Shown piece by piece: positions 1 to 16,673 of a stretch of DNA of 64,000 nucleotides; position 1 is the first letter of the stretch; every line of letters starts with the position of its first letter. Both the position numbers and the translations under genes were made by a program. The stretch comes from Multifurca ochricompacta (taxonomy: Eukaryota > Basidiomycota > Agaricomycetes > Russulales > Russulaceae), in NCBI GenBank assembly GCA_022496185.1, contig WTXG01000003.1:806001-870000 (forward strand), in the 5' to 3' direction. The notes under the pieces are model-generated. The model searched no databases, was not told the origin of the DNA, and saw nothing but the letters and a program-made list of their open reading frames with translations.

Positions 1-363
1 AACCTCCCCGCCCGTGCTACCTTGACCTCCGCTCGCTGCAGCATACTCATCCCACTCTGCAATTAGGCAAAGTGAGTATCACTTTGTCATTTTACTTCCT
101 GTCTCCGTCTGGATGGCGACAACTCATCGTGCTTTGTGTCATTATACATCGTTTGCATAATTTGCCACCCACCGCTCGCTCACAGGCCCAGGTCTTCACG
201 CTGCTAATTCTACTGCCTACAGCTACTTTTCTTGCCCTCGGTTGTTTTCGACATTGCGATTTTACTTTCCCCTTACTGAGTGAGTCTTTAACCACATTTG
301 GTGTCTCAGGCGTGCTTGTTGAAACATTGCACTTCTCCGTGTCAGATAACTCCACCGCTATTC
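1..363. other. Upstream region of the Pumilio-family gene
   Basis: No coding exon can be supported here. The stretch has pyrimidine-rich patches (for example around 262-275) and a possible 5'-UTR intron: a GTGAGT-type donor at about 71 and CAG acceptor candidates at about 183-190. It most likely holds the promoter and leader of the gene starting at 364. The short open frames on both strands have no recognisable family features. Confidence 0.4.
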
Positions 364-3300
364 ATGTCCCAAAACGCCAATGATGTTTCCAAAAAACCCT
401 CGAGCTCGTCGTCACTGTCCGGTACGCACTCGCCAATGAGCTCACCAAGCAATGTATGTACTTCTGTCGCGTTGAGGCGACCTCTTTTACGAGTCTTGCT
501 TTTTTTTTCTTCTACCCTCTCGTTATCATGCAGGCTCAGTCTCAGCGGAGAATCGCTCCGCCTACAACAAGCAGCACCTTTGCTGTCGGCATGGGCACCC
601 CTGGCACCTTACCAAACTCAAGTCTTAGTTCTGGTTGGCAGGTATGTTTGACTCAGACTCACTGCTTACCTTCCACCCACTCACCAAGGACCAGGTGTGG
701 GGAGGCGCGACTCCATCTCCCCAGCGTAATGTCTCGGCAAGCTCAGCCCCAGCAACTACCGACCATCTCTCAAATCAAGGCGAGGTACCGTTTCGTCCCA
801 ATATGTCTGAAGGATGGCGCTCCAGTAACGGGGCATGGGCGGATGATGATGCAGGCGAGTTCTCATTGGTAAGTCTTTCGAAGAGCGGCATAGCGTCAAA
901 AAACCCACCTCATGTCTGCTTTTGGAGACCCACTAATCTATCCACCAGGGCCGGTCAAGACAGGTCAGCGTCGTACAGGGAGTCACCTTCTCTCCACGTA
1001 CCGTGAGTTAATAAAAAAAAAACTGGATTAATGCATTGCATTGAGTTATATGACATAATATTGCCCGCATATTTAGGACGATCAGCCGCTTGGAGGGACT
1101 AAGCCTACTTTTTCTCCTCAACGTTTTGACGTTAACCTGAACAAGGACCCCGCTACCGCTCCACGGTATTCCTCTCCGCAACCTGCAACCTTTTCTGCAC
1201 CTCGTTTTCGTCGCAACAAGTAGTTCAGAGTCATCCCATGGGATATGAGACGAGCCGCAGTCCCTCGGTTGTAGACAACTTGGCTCTGGGTATTCGTGGT
1301 ATGGCTGTTGAGGACGACGCATCTCTTTCACAGCAAAATCCTCCTTATCGTAATGGAAACCATGTTCCGTCTGGTGCCCCCAATGGTTTATCTCAGGTTC
1401 GCACTGTACCGCTGCAACCTCGAGGACCTTACACCGCCTTCCCACCACCTGAATATGCTCCTTATTATCCGGGAACTCCTACTGGTTAGCGTCTTGGCTT
1501 CTCGTAGAAATGCACTCTGAACGACTTCTGTCAGATCCATCCGTATATGCGCCGTCCCCGTCACCCCGAGTGCATTACCGGCAAACATGTATCCCCCGGT
1601 AAGTTTATTCTCGTGGGCGTTCAGAAGCATATTCACATATTTATAGCAGCCTGGTATGTTCTACGACTACGCGGGACCTCCCAGACCTCCAGGGTCCCAA
1701 TTCTATTATCCTTCACAACACACATTATATCATGCTGGCCATTCGCCGTTACTCTCCCCTCACATTACTGTTCACGTACCCCCAATAGTGGGTGACCATA
1801 AAAGAGAGTTACAGGCGGGTTTGGTTGCTCCCTACATTTTTCGGACATCAGGCTGATCTTGTTATTTCCGATAGATTACCCCTCATGGGCTAGGCTATGG
1901 TTCAATTAGGTCTTCACCATCTCCCCATCAGTATGCCGGTTCACCACATCTATATGCCACGCATATAGAGTATGGTGCTCCTCATCCTGGAATTCATCCT
2001 GGCACATCAGGTGCTGTTTACGCAAGCCTTGGTCCACATGCGATGCACTTTTACAATCATGGGACTCAATTCACCCGTCGTCGGGACAGTGATACTATTG
2101 CGCTTCGTAGCCCCATTCTGGAAGAATTTCGCACTAACCGGTCACGCAAATGGGAGCTCTGTGTGAGTGACTCCGTCATCACTCATTCTTTGATTTTAAA
2201 GGTCATGCTACTCGCCAGGACATCTATGGACAAATCGTGGAGTTTAGCGGTGATCAACACGGTTCACGATTCATTCAACAAAAAATTGAGACGGCCTCAA
2301 GCGAGGAGAAGCAAATGATTTTTGATGAAATCGTTCCCGACAATACCTTACAGCTTGTCCAAGACGTCTTTGGCAACTACGTCAGTCAATACGCTCGTGC
2401 CTTTTGTTACTCTTCTGACCTGGTCATTAGGTCATACAAAAGCTTTTTGAGCATGGTACTCAAGTCCATAAGACTATGCTAGCCAGTGCAATTGAGCCAC
2501 ATATTGCGCAGTTGTCCGTGCAGATGTATGCCTGTCGTGTCGTCCAAAAGGTAACATTGATGACTAGTTTGTCATGTCGATCACTGAGCGTGTTGCAGGC
2601 AATCGAATATATCCTTCCTGAACAACAAATCGCCATTGTTAAAGAATTGGAGCCGCACGTACTGAAATGCGTCAAAGACGCAAATGGCAACCATGTTTGT
2701 CTTACTTTAACATAATACCCTCTTTCTAACTATGCAATCAGGTCGTGCAAAAGCTGATTGAACGGGTACCGGCTGATCGTCTAAGCTTCATTTCAGCTTT
2801 CAAGGGCAGCGTTTTTGAGCTTTCAACTCATCCCTACGGGTGTCGCGTTCTTCAGAGATGTTTCGAGCACTTGGGAGAAGAACAGACTAGGCCACTTATG
2901 GACGAACTCCATAAATACATTATCAACCTCATGCAAGATCAATTTGGGGTGCGTTGTTGGATGATGTGACCTTGTATGGGCTACTTACTTCTCTTCAGAA
3001 TTATGTAGTGCAATATGTTCTCGAATATGGCAAACAGCATGATAGAGCGCTTGTTATTGCCAAACTTCGAGGGCAGATGCTTCACATGTCACGTCACAAG
3101 TTCGCTTCGAATGTATGTGAGAAGGCTCTACTTACTGCTGACGTGGAAAGCCGCCGGGCTCTCATACAAGAAATGATGACGTCTAAGCAAGATGGCGTGA
3201 GCCCGGTTGCTACTATGATGAAGGATCAGTATGCGAGTAAGCAATACTTGAGGCATTTCTTAATTACCTCTTCGCTAAGCCGTTATCCAAGACTACGTTT

Positions 3301-3526
3301 TGCAACGCGCAGTTTCTGTTGCAGACCAGGAGCAGAAACGTGAATTGACCAGCCGGATCAAACCTCAGCTGGTCAGCATGCGAAGGTATCTAGTGCCTAT
3401 AGCAAACACCTGCTCTCCAGTAAGTGCTCACGCCTAAGTCCCCATTGAGCTCAATGCTAACGTGCCACTATCTCTTTGTTCATAGTTGAACGTCTTTTGA
3501 CACAGGCAGGGGAAACTCTGTCTTGA
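364..3526 (+). CDS. Pumilio (PUF) family RNA-binding protein
   Basis: This is a cytoplasmic post-transcriptional regulator of the type that binds UGUA-containing 3'-UTR elements. The first half (about 364-2150) is a low-complexity Ser/Pro/Gly/Tyr-rich region. From about 2200 on come eight Puf repeats with typical helix signatures: [14 protein letters not shown] (1), [12 protein letters not shown] (2), YACRVVQK (3), GNHVVQKLIE (4), [12 protein letters not shown] (5), [13 protein letters not shown] (6), ASNVCEKAL (7) and YANYVLQRAV (8). The reading frame is split by about a dozen ~50 nt introns. Three net -1 frame breaks are seen: near 1219 (an AA run), near 1557 (a C run) and near 3388. The last one interrupts the conserved C-terminal [16 protein letters not shown] tail. 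Read uncorrected, the frame would stop after the third site in place of reaching the TGA at 3526. The start at 364 is the first ATG of the exon and is less certain than the repeat domain. Confidence 0.9.
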
Positions 3527-4167
3527 ATGAAGTCACAAATTCTTTTCATCATGGTCTGTTTCATCGCTTTGTGTTCATTCTGCAACGCACCTGTCGACTC
3601 GGTATATACCATTCACGAGTATTGCTTTGCATATTAATAAGCTTCATGTCAGATATGTTACAACCCATACCTACCTTAACCGTTCTGACAGCTACAGCCT
3701 CTCGTACTTACCACATTGATTGTCTCGTCCAGGCATCCTTCACGGAGCCCCTGCTATTATATAATCAACTACTGACCTAGTTATCCACTACACCCTCGTC
3801 GTTCATTGCTTCGCCTCATACAGTTGCGTACCACAATCTAGCATTGGTTCAAGTCTTTAGTAGTTTAAACCGAATATTGCACTGAAATCGTGATCAAGCT
3901 GGTTCGAGCGAGAGCGGAGAGTATCTTCAGCTCAGTTATTTGGGTTATGTATGACCGAACAAATCGGAGTAAACAAATTAAGTTAATTGAATCAATTATA
4001 ATATTATTATTGATTGAGTCGACTGACGACGTGGAGCGTGCCAGTGGTCGAGTGAGCGCCACTGTGTTCATACTTACTTCTTCAACTCGGAGTCGGTTTT
4101 CTCTCTGCGCTCTCATCACCGCTCTCGTGTTTGTGGTTTCTGCACGTCTATCAGTAAAAAAACCGCC
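3527..4167. other. Intergenic region between the PUF gene and SEC16
   Basis: About 640 bases with no supportable exon. It contains an AT-rich patch at about 3965-4015 and a pyrimidine-rich stretch shortly before the SEC16 ATG. It presumably holds the PUF 3' UTR and the SEC16 promoter and leader. No tRNA fold or transposon-like repeat was seen. Confidence 0.5.
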
Positions 4168-7100
4168 ATGGAAGAAGCCGCCTCCCTCTTTGGCCCGGCT
4201 GACACCACTTCTGATCCATTCGGAAGTATTGTCGCCCATGGCGGCGACGACCTCACCGAGAGCACCACTTTACTTTCCAATGAACCCCCACCTCTGGGGG
4301 AACGAGAACTTAATCCTGGGAGCGATTGGCTCAGTGTCCCATCCAGTCACCACCAAGCTCACGATTCGTTACACCCTGAATATGACTGGCGAAGTGGTGA
4401 CAACGATAGTAGCGGTCATCCCAACTCTCAGTCACATTACGGGGTATCAACGCCGAGAGGCTTGACTAACCGCCAGCAATGGAACTCCCGCGGGAGTGAA
4501 AATTCGCAGTATATGGCGTCATACGACGGTGAGTGGCCTTTACTTTCAAATGGCTTTGGTCTCACCTCGGGTGCGAACTTGAAACGCAGTTGACGATGCC
4601 CATCAGGTGCAACAGCAATACGAGCCGAGTATTGAGCAGGCATCGCTTGAGCGGCCCCTTGTTTTGCAATCCAGTAACGGTTTGCTTGATGATGACCCTT
4701 CGTCCGCCTTGCATGCGCGTGATGCCCACGCACAGCCTGTATCCGATCCGTATAGACCTGGAGCATATCTACCATCCAACGGCGGTGACCCTCACGTATA
4801 CTCTAAACCATCCGTGTCGTCTCCTCTTGACCACACTACTGCCTATTCGGCGTACCAGCCGGTAACTAACAACGGCCTTTCGGTTCTACAGTCGGGATAT
4901 CAACCATATTCGGCACCGTCTAGTTCACTCCCTCCCCAAACCGTCCACACATCAATAGGTTCCAAGGATAGCACCCTCGACCCTTCTCGGGTTGCCGCAT
5001 TGTATCGTCCCAAAACGTCCAATGCGTATGATCCCCCCATCCCGCCTCCCAAACCCTCTAGACACTTTTCTGGGGCTTCAGGATCGTCCCGGATGTTATC
5101 ACCCGTTGGTGCAACGCAGGCCTATACGGCACAGGAGGCGAGGCATGTTGGATATAATTCGAATGCCGGTTCATTACCTTCAGTAGACAGGTTCACCAGC
5201 CAAGCTCATGTCCCCCCCCTTCTGCCTGCCATGCACCCTCCATCTACTGCCCACCTGGTTAATGAAGTATCACCGCCTCAACGCGTACCCCATTCGCGTA
5301 TCGTTCCCGGGTCATCTTCTCACTCAGGCCATTTTGTCGGCAGGTCTCCTTATTCTATCTCGCCGGAATCAGAGTCACTTCATTCCCGCCGTAATACCTT
5401 TGACCGCGGCTATCCGCATGGCGTCCCCAGCATCAACTCTGTTTCGGAGAACCTTTTGACCAATAGGCCTGGTTACCCGGTCGCAGTCTCACGTGAGAAT
5501 GAAACCTACCCCTTACGCCAAGTGGAGGGCCGTAGATTCGGACCTGGGAAGCGTATGGGGTCACCGAACGTGGACATGGCGCTGACATTCCGATGTCTAC
5601 GAACCAACACGATTATCCGGAAACGGAGGGTGGGTTCATTCATCATCGAACCACCAACAGCAGCGACTCTCTAGAAGCCTCTCGCTCACCGCCCGTCCCC
5701 ATGCTTCCGGCCAGCCAAGAGCTGTCTAGCTATACATCCGCCCTTGAAAGGACACAGTCCCCCGGCAGTTCATCTGTGCGTAGCATTCAATCGTTAAGGA
5801 GCCGCGATTTGGTCTCCCCCCCGCCATCTGACCTTGCTGCTGGATTCGCGTCAGACGTCCCTGTCTCCGATGAACCTGTCTTTGCAGGGACCTCTACAGA
5901 GTCCAGGCCTGTAACCTCCAGAGTCTCTTCCCCCGCTTCTATTAGGTCGTGGAAATCCCCTTATGTCCCTCGCGTGATCCCTATGCTCCTTCTCGTAGCA
6001 TAGAGGCCGCCGCGATGACGACCAGGGATCGCTCCACGTCTGAAAGTTCCCTTCTCTCTTCTCATTCCTCAGTTGCCTCGGACCCTTATGCTCCCTCACG
6101 CCGTAGCCAGAACCCACCTGAAGCGTCTTTATCGGCGTCGTTGCATCAGTCTTCGCGTATGCCCCTTCACGACACTGACCGATCCCACGGTCAAACCCTA
6201 GTTTTCCCAGTCCAGACCCATGCGCCGTATGCGCCATCCCCATCGCTGCTAGGTAGCAATGACCCTCTAGGTAGAACTTCAAGCCGTGCATCTGTAGTCA
6301 GCTTCGGGTTTGGAGGAAAACTGGTACTTTGTTTCCATGGTTCAAACACATTGAACACTGGATTCGACATAGCTCTTTCCTCGAGGCAGACAACTGGCAT
6401 CCAAATGCGACCTTTGCATGCTGTGATTCCAGAGTCTGCACTGGATCACATATCGACTTCGTTTCCTGGACCTTTATTCGGCGATCCCGGATCACCCACA
6501 GGCTTAGTGCGTGCTGCTGCTGCAACACAGTCCAAGAATAACAAGGCAAAAGCTATCAAATATATAGAGGAGCGCGCGGAAGAGATTTTTCGCGGACTGG
6601 GATATCTCAGTCCAAGGAGCCCTGAACGCAGGCAAGCAGAAGGGAAACACGTACTAGTGAAGTTGTTGAAGGTCCTCTTGGAACACGATGGCCATCTGTC
6701 TGGCAGGTGAGGTGTCTCAAACTAATTCAAAGTGATTGTAAATTTTGAAGTCAATGTCACCTAGTCCTCAGGTAGAAGCTTCTGTCCGAGCCATTCTTGT
6801 CCCCCGAATTGGCGATGCTTCCACTCTAGAGCAGTCGACAACATCTCCGAAGATGTCCTTGTATGGTATTGACGGCGCTGCAGTCCCGTCACTTGGCCTA
6901 TCTACTTTCGACACTCATGATCGTGTTCTATCCGTCCAGACTGTCAGGTCCTCGGCCCTCGATAAGATACAAGAGCATCTAGCTCGAGGGGAACGTAGAG
7001 CTGCTTATCATTACGCACTGGACGAACGACTGTGGGCCCATGCGATGATTATTGCAAGTAGCATCGACAGAGAATCCTGGAAGGAAGTCGTCAATGAGTT

Positions 7101-9484
7101 CATCCGCACCGAGTTGAGCTCCCAGATTGTCACCGACGCTCCCGGTTCTATTCATCGAGACACGACTTCAATAGGGACAGGTCGAGAGCCTCTGAAAGTT
7201 GCATATAGCCTGTACTCTGGCCAAGGTGCTGCATCTAGTGCGTGTGTGGTCTAATCCTTGTGTGCTCTGGTTCATTGATCACGTCGCGCGAACAGTACAA
7301 GCACTCGTTCCGCTCATGCCTCTGAGCAAATCCGGTGAAATGCTCCAGATTCCTCCCGTATCTCACGTCACCCCGATATCTCCGAGTTTCCCTTCGCATG
7401 CCACTACAGTGCCCGTTCCAGAGGACGTGCTAGATAGATGGCCAGACACTGCCGCCATGCTCATTCCCGGCCCTTCTATCTCTGAATGTTCTGCGGCACT
7501 TCTGGCTCTAGGGGACTGTCTTCTAGCAAATCACTGGGCAGAAGCTGCACATGCGTGGTACGTGTCCCTGCTGAAAATTTGACTATATAACCAACCTACT
7601 CCTAGTTACCTACTCGCTCCTCAGAGCGCAGTACTTGGGACGATAGGTTCGCCCGGCCGGGTTACACTGATTGGATCACGTGGTCCGGCGAATTTCCATG
7701 TGAGCGACGACGCAATCGTACTTTCAGAGATCGTCGAATTCGCACTTTCATTGGCATCACCGTCGAAGAGCCAAGACCCATTCAATGGACTACCTCACTT
7801 GCAAGCCTACAAACTAGTTCGCGCAGCAAGTTTAGCAGAGATGGGCTACATAGTGGCTGCGACTAGGTTGGTACCATAACCACTTTTTTGCAGAAAGACT
7901 CAAATGTCCTAGGTACTGCGAGGCCATCACGACATGTCTAGGTCGAGTTCACACAGTATCCCACCCGGAGCTATCCGAACAATTAAAAGAGCTTAGTGAT
8001 AGACTAGTTGGTGCACCGCATTTGGACAAGACGGGCTCGTGGATCAGTGGCAAGATGGCACGTCCTAGCCTCGATAGCTTTGGCAACTGGCTTGGGGGCC
8101 GCCTTACGGAGCTTGTTGCTGGTGGCGATGAGTCGCCCACTGCAAATGGCGATACGACTCCCCATGAGAACAAGGCATTCGCTGGACCGTTCTCTCATTA
8201 TAGCACTATCTCTTCATCTACCACTTCAAAAGCCTCCTCCCCTCAACCAACTATCGTGAATCACAACGTACTAGCGGATGTAGAGAGTAAGTTTCCCCGG
8301 AGAACAGGATCTGCACAGGCCATTCGCCTCAATCCACAAGTTCAGATTGATCGCGCATCGTCAGCAATGGAATACCGACCAACTCATCGAAATTCGTCTC
8401 CAGCTCCCCGTATCGCATCTGCTAATGCCGCCACGACGCACTTCTCTCGAGTAGGCTTGAATCATAGCGGGTATCCTCAAGCGAACACTACATATTCTGT
8501 CTATCAGCGGCCAGAGGACGAATTATCGAGTCCTGACCTCAACACAGGCACGTGGTGGGGTTCCTCGAGCGCAGAAGATTCCACCACCGCAACTCCGACA
8601 GTTACTACGTTCCCCAATGACCGACCGTCTCCACAGTCAGGTTTCGTATCATTGATGGATGCACCCCCAATGCCAGCGATCCCTGCTTCTGGTGTTCCGA
8701 CGCATTCTCAGCCTTTGTGATACACGATGATGACGGCGATCTCGGCTTGGGAAATTCCTCTGGCAAGCGTAAAGCCCAGTCAAATGATTCTGGGACCAGT
8801 GACAACTCGGTACCTGATACAAAAACAGTACAAGCAATAGCACGGTCGCAATCAGGTGATGCCGTTATTCTATTGTTGGTTATTGGTCATTGCTTACCTA
8901 TTTACCGAAGAGTCGAAGCCGAGTCAGCAATCCTCCAGTTGGTTCGGCCGTTGGTGGAATAGAGAAGGATCAAGTGGCCCAGTCAAAGCCACGCTTGGAG
9001 AGGAAAGCAGCTTCGTATATGACAAAGAGCTTAAGCGCTGGGTGAATAAGAAGGTGAGTTTTAATAGTAGATGCCCTGGTGTCATTGGGTCTCAATGTAT
9101 TTGTAGGCTGATGCTAAGACCCCACATCCTGCGGTACCTCCCCCTCCACCTCGGGCACAAACTACATCTCCCGGTCATCCTACCCTAAGGATATCAAATG
9201 GGACCTCCCTACCCCCTCCACCTGCGCGCGTAGCTTCAGCCATTGATCTCACTGCATCGCCTCCTAAGCGCGCCGTCCCCCGCCCCCGGTCTACCTTAGC
9301 GCTAACAGGAGAGGAGACCACGAATAACGTGCCCTCTCCTAGTTCCCGCACGACGGATTCCCCCCCACCAGGCCCTTCTGGTTCGCCGACTCCTCCACCC
9401 AGTCGACCACGGTCGCAAGCAGCGAAGCGCAACCTCCGCAGTCGCTATGTGGACGTCTTCCAACAGCCCACGGTGGAAAGTTAA
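4168..9484 (+). CDS. SEC16: SEC16-type COPII coat assembly protein
   Basis: This is the peripheral ER-exit-site scaffold that organises COPII budding. The long N-terminal part is Ser/Pro-rich and contains repeated DPYAPSR-type motifs (about 5975-6110). The central conserved domain begins at VSFGFGGKLVLCFHG (about 6297) and continues through KAIKYIEERAEEIFRGLGYL, the ALDKIQEHLARGERRAAYHYAL helices (about 6955) and the CYLLAPQSAVLGTIGSP segment (about 7610). The C-terminus has a WFGRWW motif, Pro-rich stretches and the typical end RNLRSRYVDVFQ. Introns are short and sit at family-typical places. Three net -1 frame breaks occur at about 5582 (C), 5970 (T) and 8716 (T run). The conserved sequence switches frame cleanly at each, so they look like base deletions. 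The start ATG opens a SEC16-like N-terminus (MEEAASLFG). Confidence 0.92.
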
Positions 9485-9697
9485 AGTATTTTTTTAATTG
9501 CACCAGTTGACCCCATTACAGTTGAACTTTGCATCGTTCGTCGCATCAGTTGTAAGCGCCTTGTTTTTCGCAATGCTTAGGTACCCGCGTGCACTCCCCT
9601 GAGTTAATTCATGCATTACGAAACTTTTTACATCGTATTTTATGCACTCATTCATGCGACCATAGGGATTGTCTTTTATTAGATTTGAAGCAGCTAG

Positions 9698-10903
9698 TTA
9701 CAGTATAAGTTTAAACGGATAACCTAGTTTCAGAGTGACGTTAGATCGACATGCTGGAAGCAAGAAATGTGTCGCACCTCTGTTCTTCAGTCGGAAGAAT
9801 GACACGAGTACTGAAAAAAGAATGAACACTACTCCTGACCACAAATATATTTGAGTGCGCTGTCTGGCGGGCGAAGCTTGAAGGGGTGCCACGAGCGTGA
9901 GCATGAGGAATGAAGCTGACAGCAGACCATCTAAAGGAATATGATCAATGCCTTTTATACACCAAGGAATGGCTACGCACAGAGGCTTGCGATAACAGTG
10001 GTTTCTTGGCCGTATTGGCTCTGGAAACCGGGTGAAATCCATGAGCCGTCCGGGGCAGTAGTGGGCATGCCGCGGATGCGAGTGAACATATGACCCGATG
10101 TCATAATCAAGGTAGTGAGAACCGTGACGGCAGCCCAGGTCCAGCGTTACGGAGAATAGGAGTGAGGAATCGAATGGACAAGGCACCGGACAGAACGAAG
10201 AAGGTCACAGTACCCCACATAGCCCAGTTGATAGGAGCTCGGAATGGTATAGGTACGGGAGTGAACGCAGACAGCTGCTCAGCGAGGGGTTGAGCATCGA
10301 ACCCGCTGTCAAAACCGGTTGAATTGAAATAGTAAGCCAACTATCGGCCCACTTACGAAGAAAAATCGTGAGTAATAGGAGAGTCAGGTTTGGCTGACTT
10401 GCGAGGACCTGCTGCTGGAGGGAAGTTCAAGACGACAGGAGCGGACTGGATGCCAAGCTGGTTGCCCAATGAGCCTAGCCTTTCGTAGGTTAAAAAAAAA
10501 ATCACCTTCTGGAAGATAGCTTGACCGTTATCAAAGTCAAGAGTAGCGAAGAAGTGCGAGTCGCGTTCGGATGATGACACCCTTGACCATGCTTTGGCTA
10601 CAGCTACCCAGGACGGCTCAAACTCTCTGCATATACTCGATGAATTTCAGGCATATTTAAAACATGAAATGCAGCTTACTTGCATGGGGTGCATTTCCGC
10701 CTTTTGTCGAGAGCAGTAAAGTGAATAGAGGCTGACCAATCGCGTTTGGGTGAAGAGAGCAAGTCGTATGTCTTGGGATCAAGTTTGATAACACCGTTGT
10801 TTTCAGCCGCTAGTTTAACGAGCTGTGTATGAATGCTGTCCTTTGAGGCAAGAACGACAGTTGGAAGAGCGAGTAAAAGAAAGAATAGCGAGTTGAATAA
10901 CAT
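9698..10903 (-). CDS. OST3: Oligosaccharyltransferase subunit OST3/OST6 (MagT1/TUSC3 family)
   Basis: This is a subunit of the ER N-glycosylation complex; its lumenal thioredoxin-like domain holds glycoprotein cysteines through mixed disulfides. An N-terminal signal peptide (LFNSLFFLLLALPTVVLAS) is followed by the thioredoxin-fold domain with the CTPC redox motif (RRKCTPCKEFEPSW, split by an intron) and then four hydrophobic segments. The C-terminus reads LKNRGYPFKLIL after removal of an intron at about 9731-9775. Another intron (donor GTGCGT) splits the third membrane helix, giving VIASLYGLLSASFLML. One net -1 frame break lies near 10145, just after ILRN. The gene diverges from PIK1, with only 128 bases between the two start codons, which suggests a shared promoter. 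Confidence 0.92.
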
Positions 10904-11031
10904 GGTAACGAAGGAACTAGGACGTGGCGGTCAGACAACCGAGACACGACACGGACGCGGCGCGGACACTGACACGAAGCGGACACGAGCGGTCACACAC
11001 TACGCTAAAGCCACTTTTGCTCATCATCACC

Positions 11032-14721
<3,690 letters not shown>

Positions 14722-14879
14722 TCTCGTCGTCATTGTCCTTAGCGGCTCAATTATACAACGCAGCCTTCGCGAATATCATTTCAGGAAACTATTTATACGA
14801 GTACCCTCAGATAATTGTTTAATGCATCAAATAAACTGTAGATAGTGCAACAAGGGTAGCCAAGGACGCGTACTCTGAA

Positions 14880-16556
14880 CTATTCCAGAAGGCGGTCGTA
14901 CTTGGGCAAGCACGAATACCAGTGATAATCTATTCACACACAAAAGTCAGATCGTGGCGTGGACCAGGGAGCGATATAACTCACCAAAATTGTCCATCTG
15001 AGAATCGCACCAACATTTACCTCGTCTATGCGCTTCGCTCATTGGGCAGTGTTGGAATGGCTCATGACGGTAGCCTATTTCGCGGAAGAAGTGCAACTTG
15101 TCCTTCGGCGCCAACAAGGCCGCTCCTATGGAGTGCACAGGCGCATCGCCCCAGCGTTCGTAGTAGAATCCACCAGCGTTGTCAAGGTGGTCGAAGAATT
15201 TCATGTACGGTTCGCTGCGCCAGAAGTCGAGACTTGCGATCTCGAAATTGCTCCAAACTGAGTACAGTCAGCAGGGAATAGGAAATGAAGGGGGTGCATG
15301 ATGCGCACAATGACATCTGTTATAATTGAGCCCACCGTCATCAGAGAGGAATCCCATTCCATTATTTGGAGCGACGAAGTCGGGATTCTGTTCCATGAAC
15401 TCTAAAAAAGCACGAAAGGGGCATTAAGGGGTGGCCTCTTGTGTGAGGGAAACTACAGTACCTCTAACAGTCTTCCATAAGGTTTCTATTGTCTCGCCAT
15501 ACTCGGGAAGGGCGATGGTAAAACCTGCGCACGCTCAGAAGGGAAAGAAGGAACGTGCACTTATGCGCACCGTAAACCTTGTCATGGTCCTGCATGAAGA
15601 TGAATGGGTCGAAGTCAAGGTCGCAAAAAAAGGTGACATCGGGCCTTAGGGCAAAGGCTATCAGAGGAAGCACGCCGTAGCCAGGGCACGTAGTTTACTC
15701 CACTCGCCAGTAGTATTTGTACTTGGCTAAAAGTTCATGTCTGAAGAAGAACTGGCGGGAAGTAGGTCTGAGGGTCTGAAAAGACGGAGGAAGTCGCTTA
15801 CACCCGAATTGAAGCGACACATGTTCCGGTACCTTCATCCGGTTAATACTGGTCAGTACTGACGGCTGCACCAGCGAAACTCCATACTTACGGTAGACTA
15901 CCTGCACAAGGGTAAGTTTCAGTCTCTGTTGGGGATAGGTTGTACATACCTCCGTAGATCACGTTATTCTTCTCCATCGCCTCTCGTGCTGCAGACGCCT
16001 TCTCTTCATCAATCCACTCGGGTTGGTGCCAATGCTCCGAGGGAATAAGTCCGAACTCGACGGGTGCGTCGGTTAGTTCTGTCACCCTCCTGCCGTTGAG
16101 TTACAATGATAGTGAGTAGGGGTAGGTCCACATAAACGTGGTCACGCACTCTTTAAACTGATCCGTGAATAGCTCATCGTTGAGGAAGACATAGGGATAG
16201 CGAAAGCGTTTGTTGAAACGGTCTTCCATCTGTTTGATGCTCCGTACTACTCCCTGGAGATCACCATTGCGCGCAAGCATGACCATTGTTGCATTGGCTC
16301 GACGATCGAGCACGAAGGTAGTATTATCCGGCCAGTGGTACTGCTCTGGAATCTCACTTTGTGACGAAGGTGTTTTACTGGTAGGAAAGAGGCGAGAGAA
16401 GGATGTAGCATTGCCATAGGCTTCATGGGACACGGTGAGGGCGAAATGAAGCCCAAGCTGAAGATTAGTAAGAAAGGGTTGTCAAGGTACTGTAGCCATG
16501 AGACACACGAGAGTGAGGAGGACAAGGATCAGGTACCGCCAGGGTTTGATCATCAT
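14880..16556 (-). CDS. GT15 alpha-1,2-mannosyltransferase, copy 1 (KRE2/MNT1/KTR family)
   Basis: This is a Golgi type II membrane enzyme that transfers mannose from GDP-mannose to O- and N-linked glycans. A short N-terminal anchor (MMIKPWRYLILVLLTLVCL) precedes the catalytic domain. Family motifs in order: [102 protein letters not shown]; and C-terminal WYSCLPKYDRLL. The Glu of WRVEP and the WGDAPVH motif are both present, so it looks catalytically competent. About ten introns can be placed with GT/AG borders, and no frame break was found. It is the first of three adjacent same-strand paralogues with matching intron positions, so the cluster arose by tandem duplication. Confidence 0.93.
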
Positions 16557-16673
16557 CTTGAAAACGACGCAAGTTGAAAATGAACCCGGGAGGTTAATGA
16601 AAAGGAACGTAGCCGTAGCCAAGAAGAATATCTATTATATTTAATTTTAAATTTTAAATTTTAAACTAGCGCG

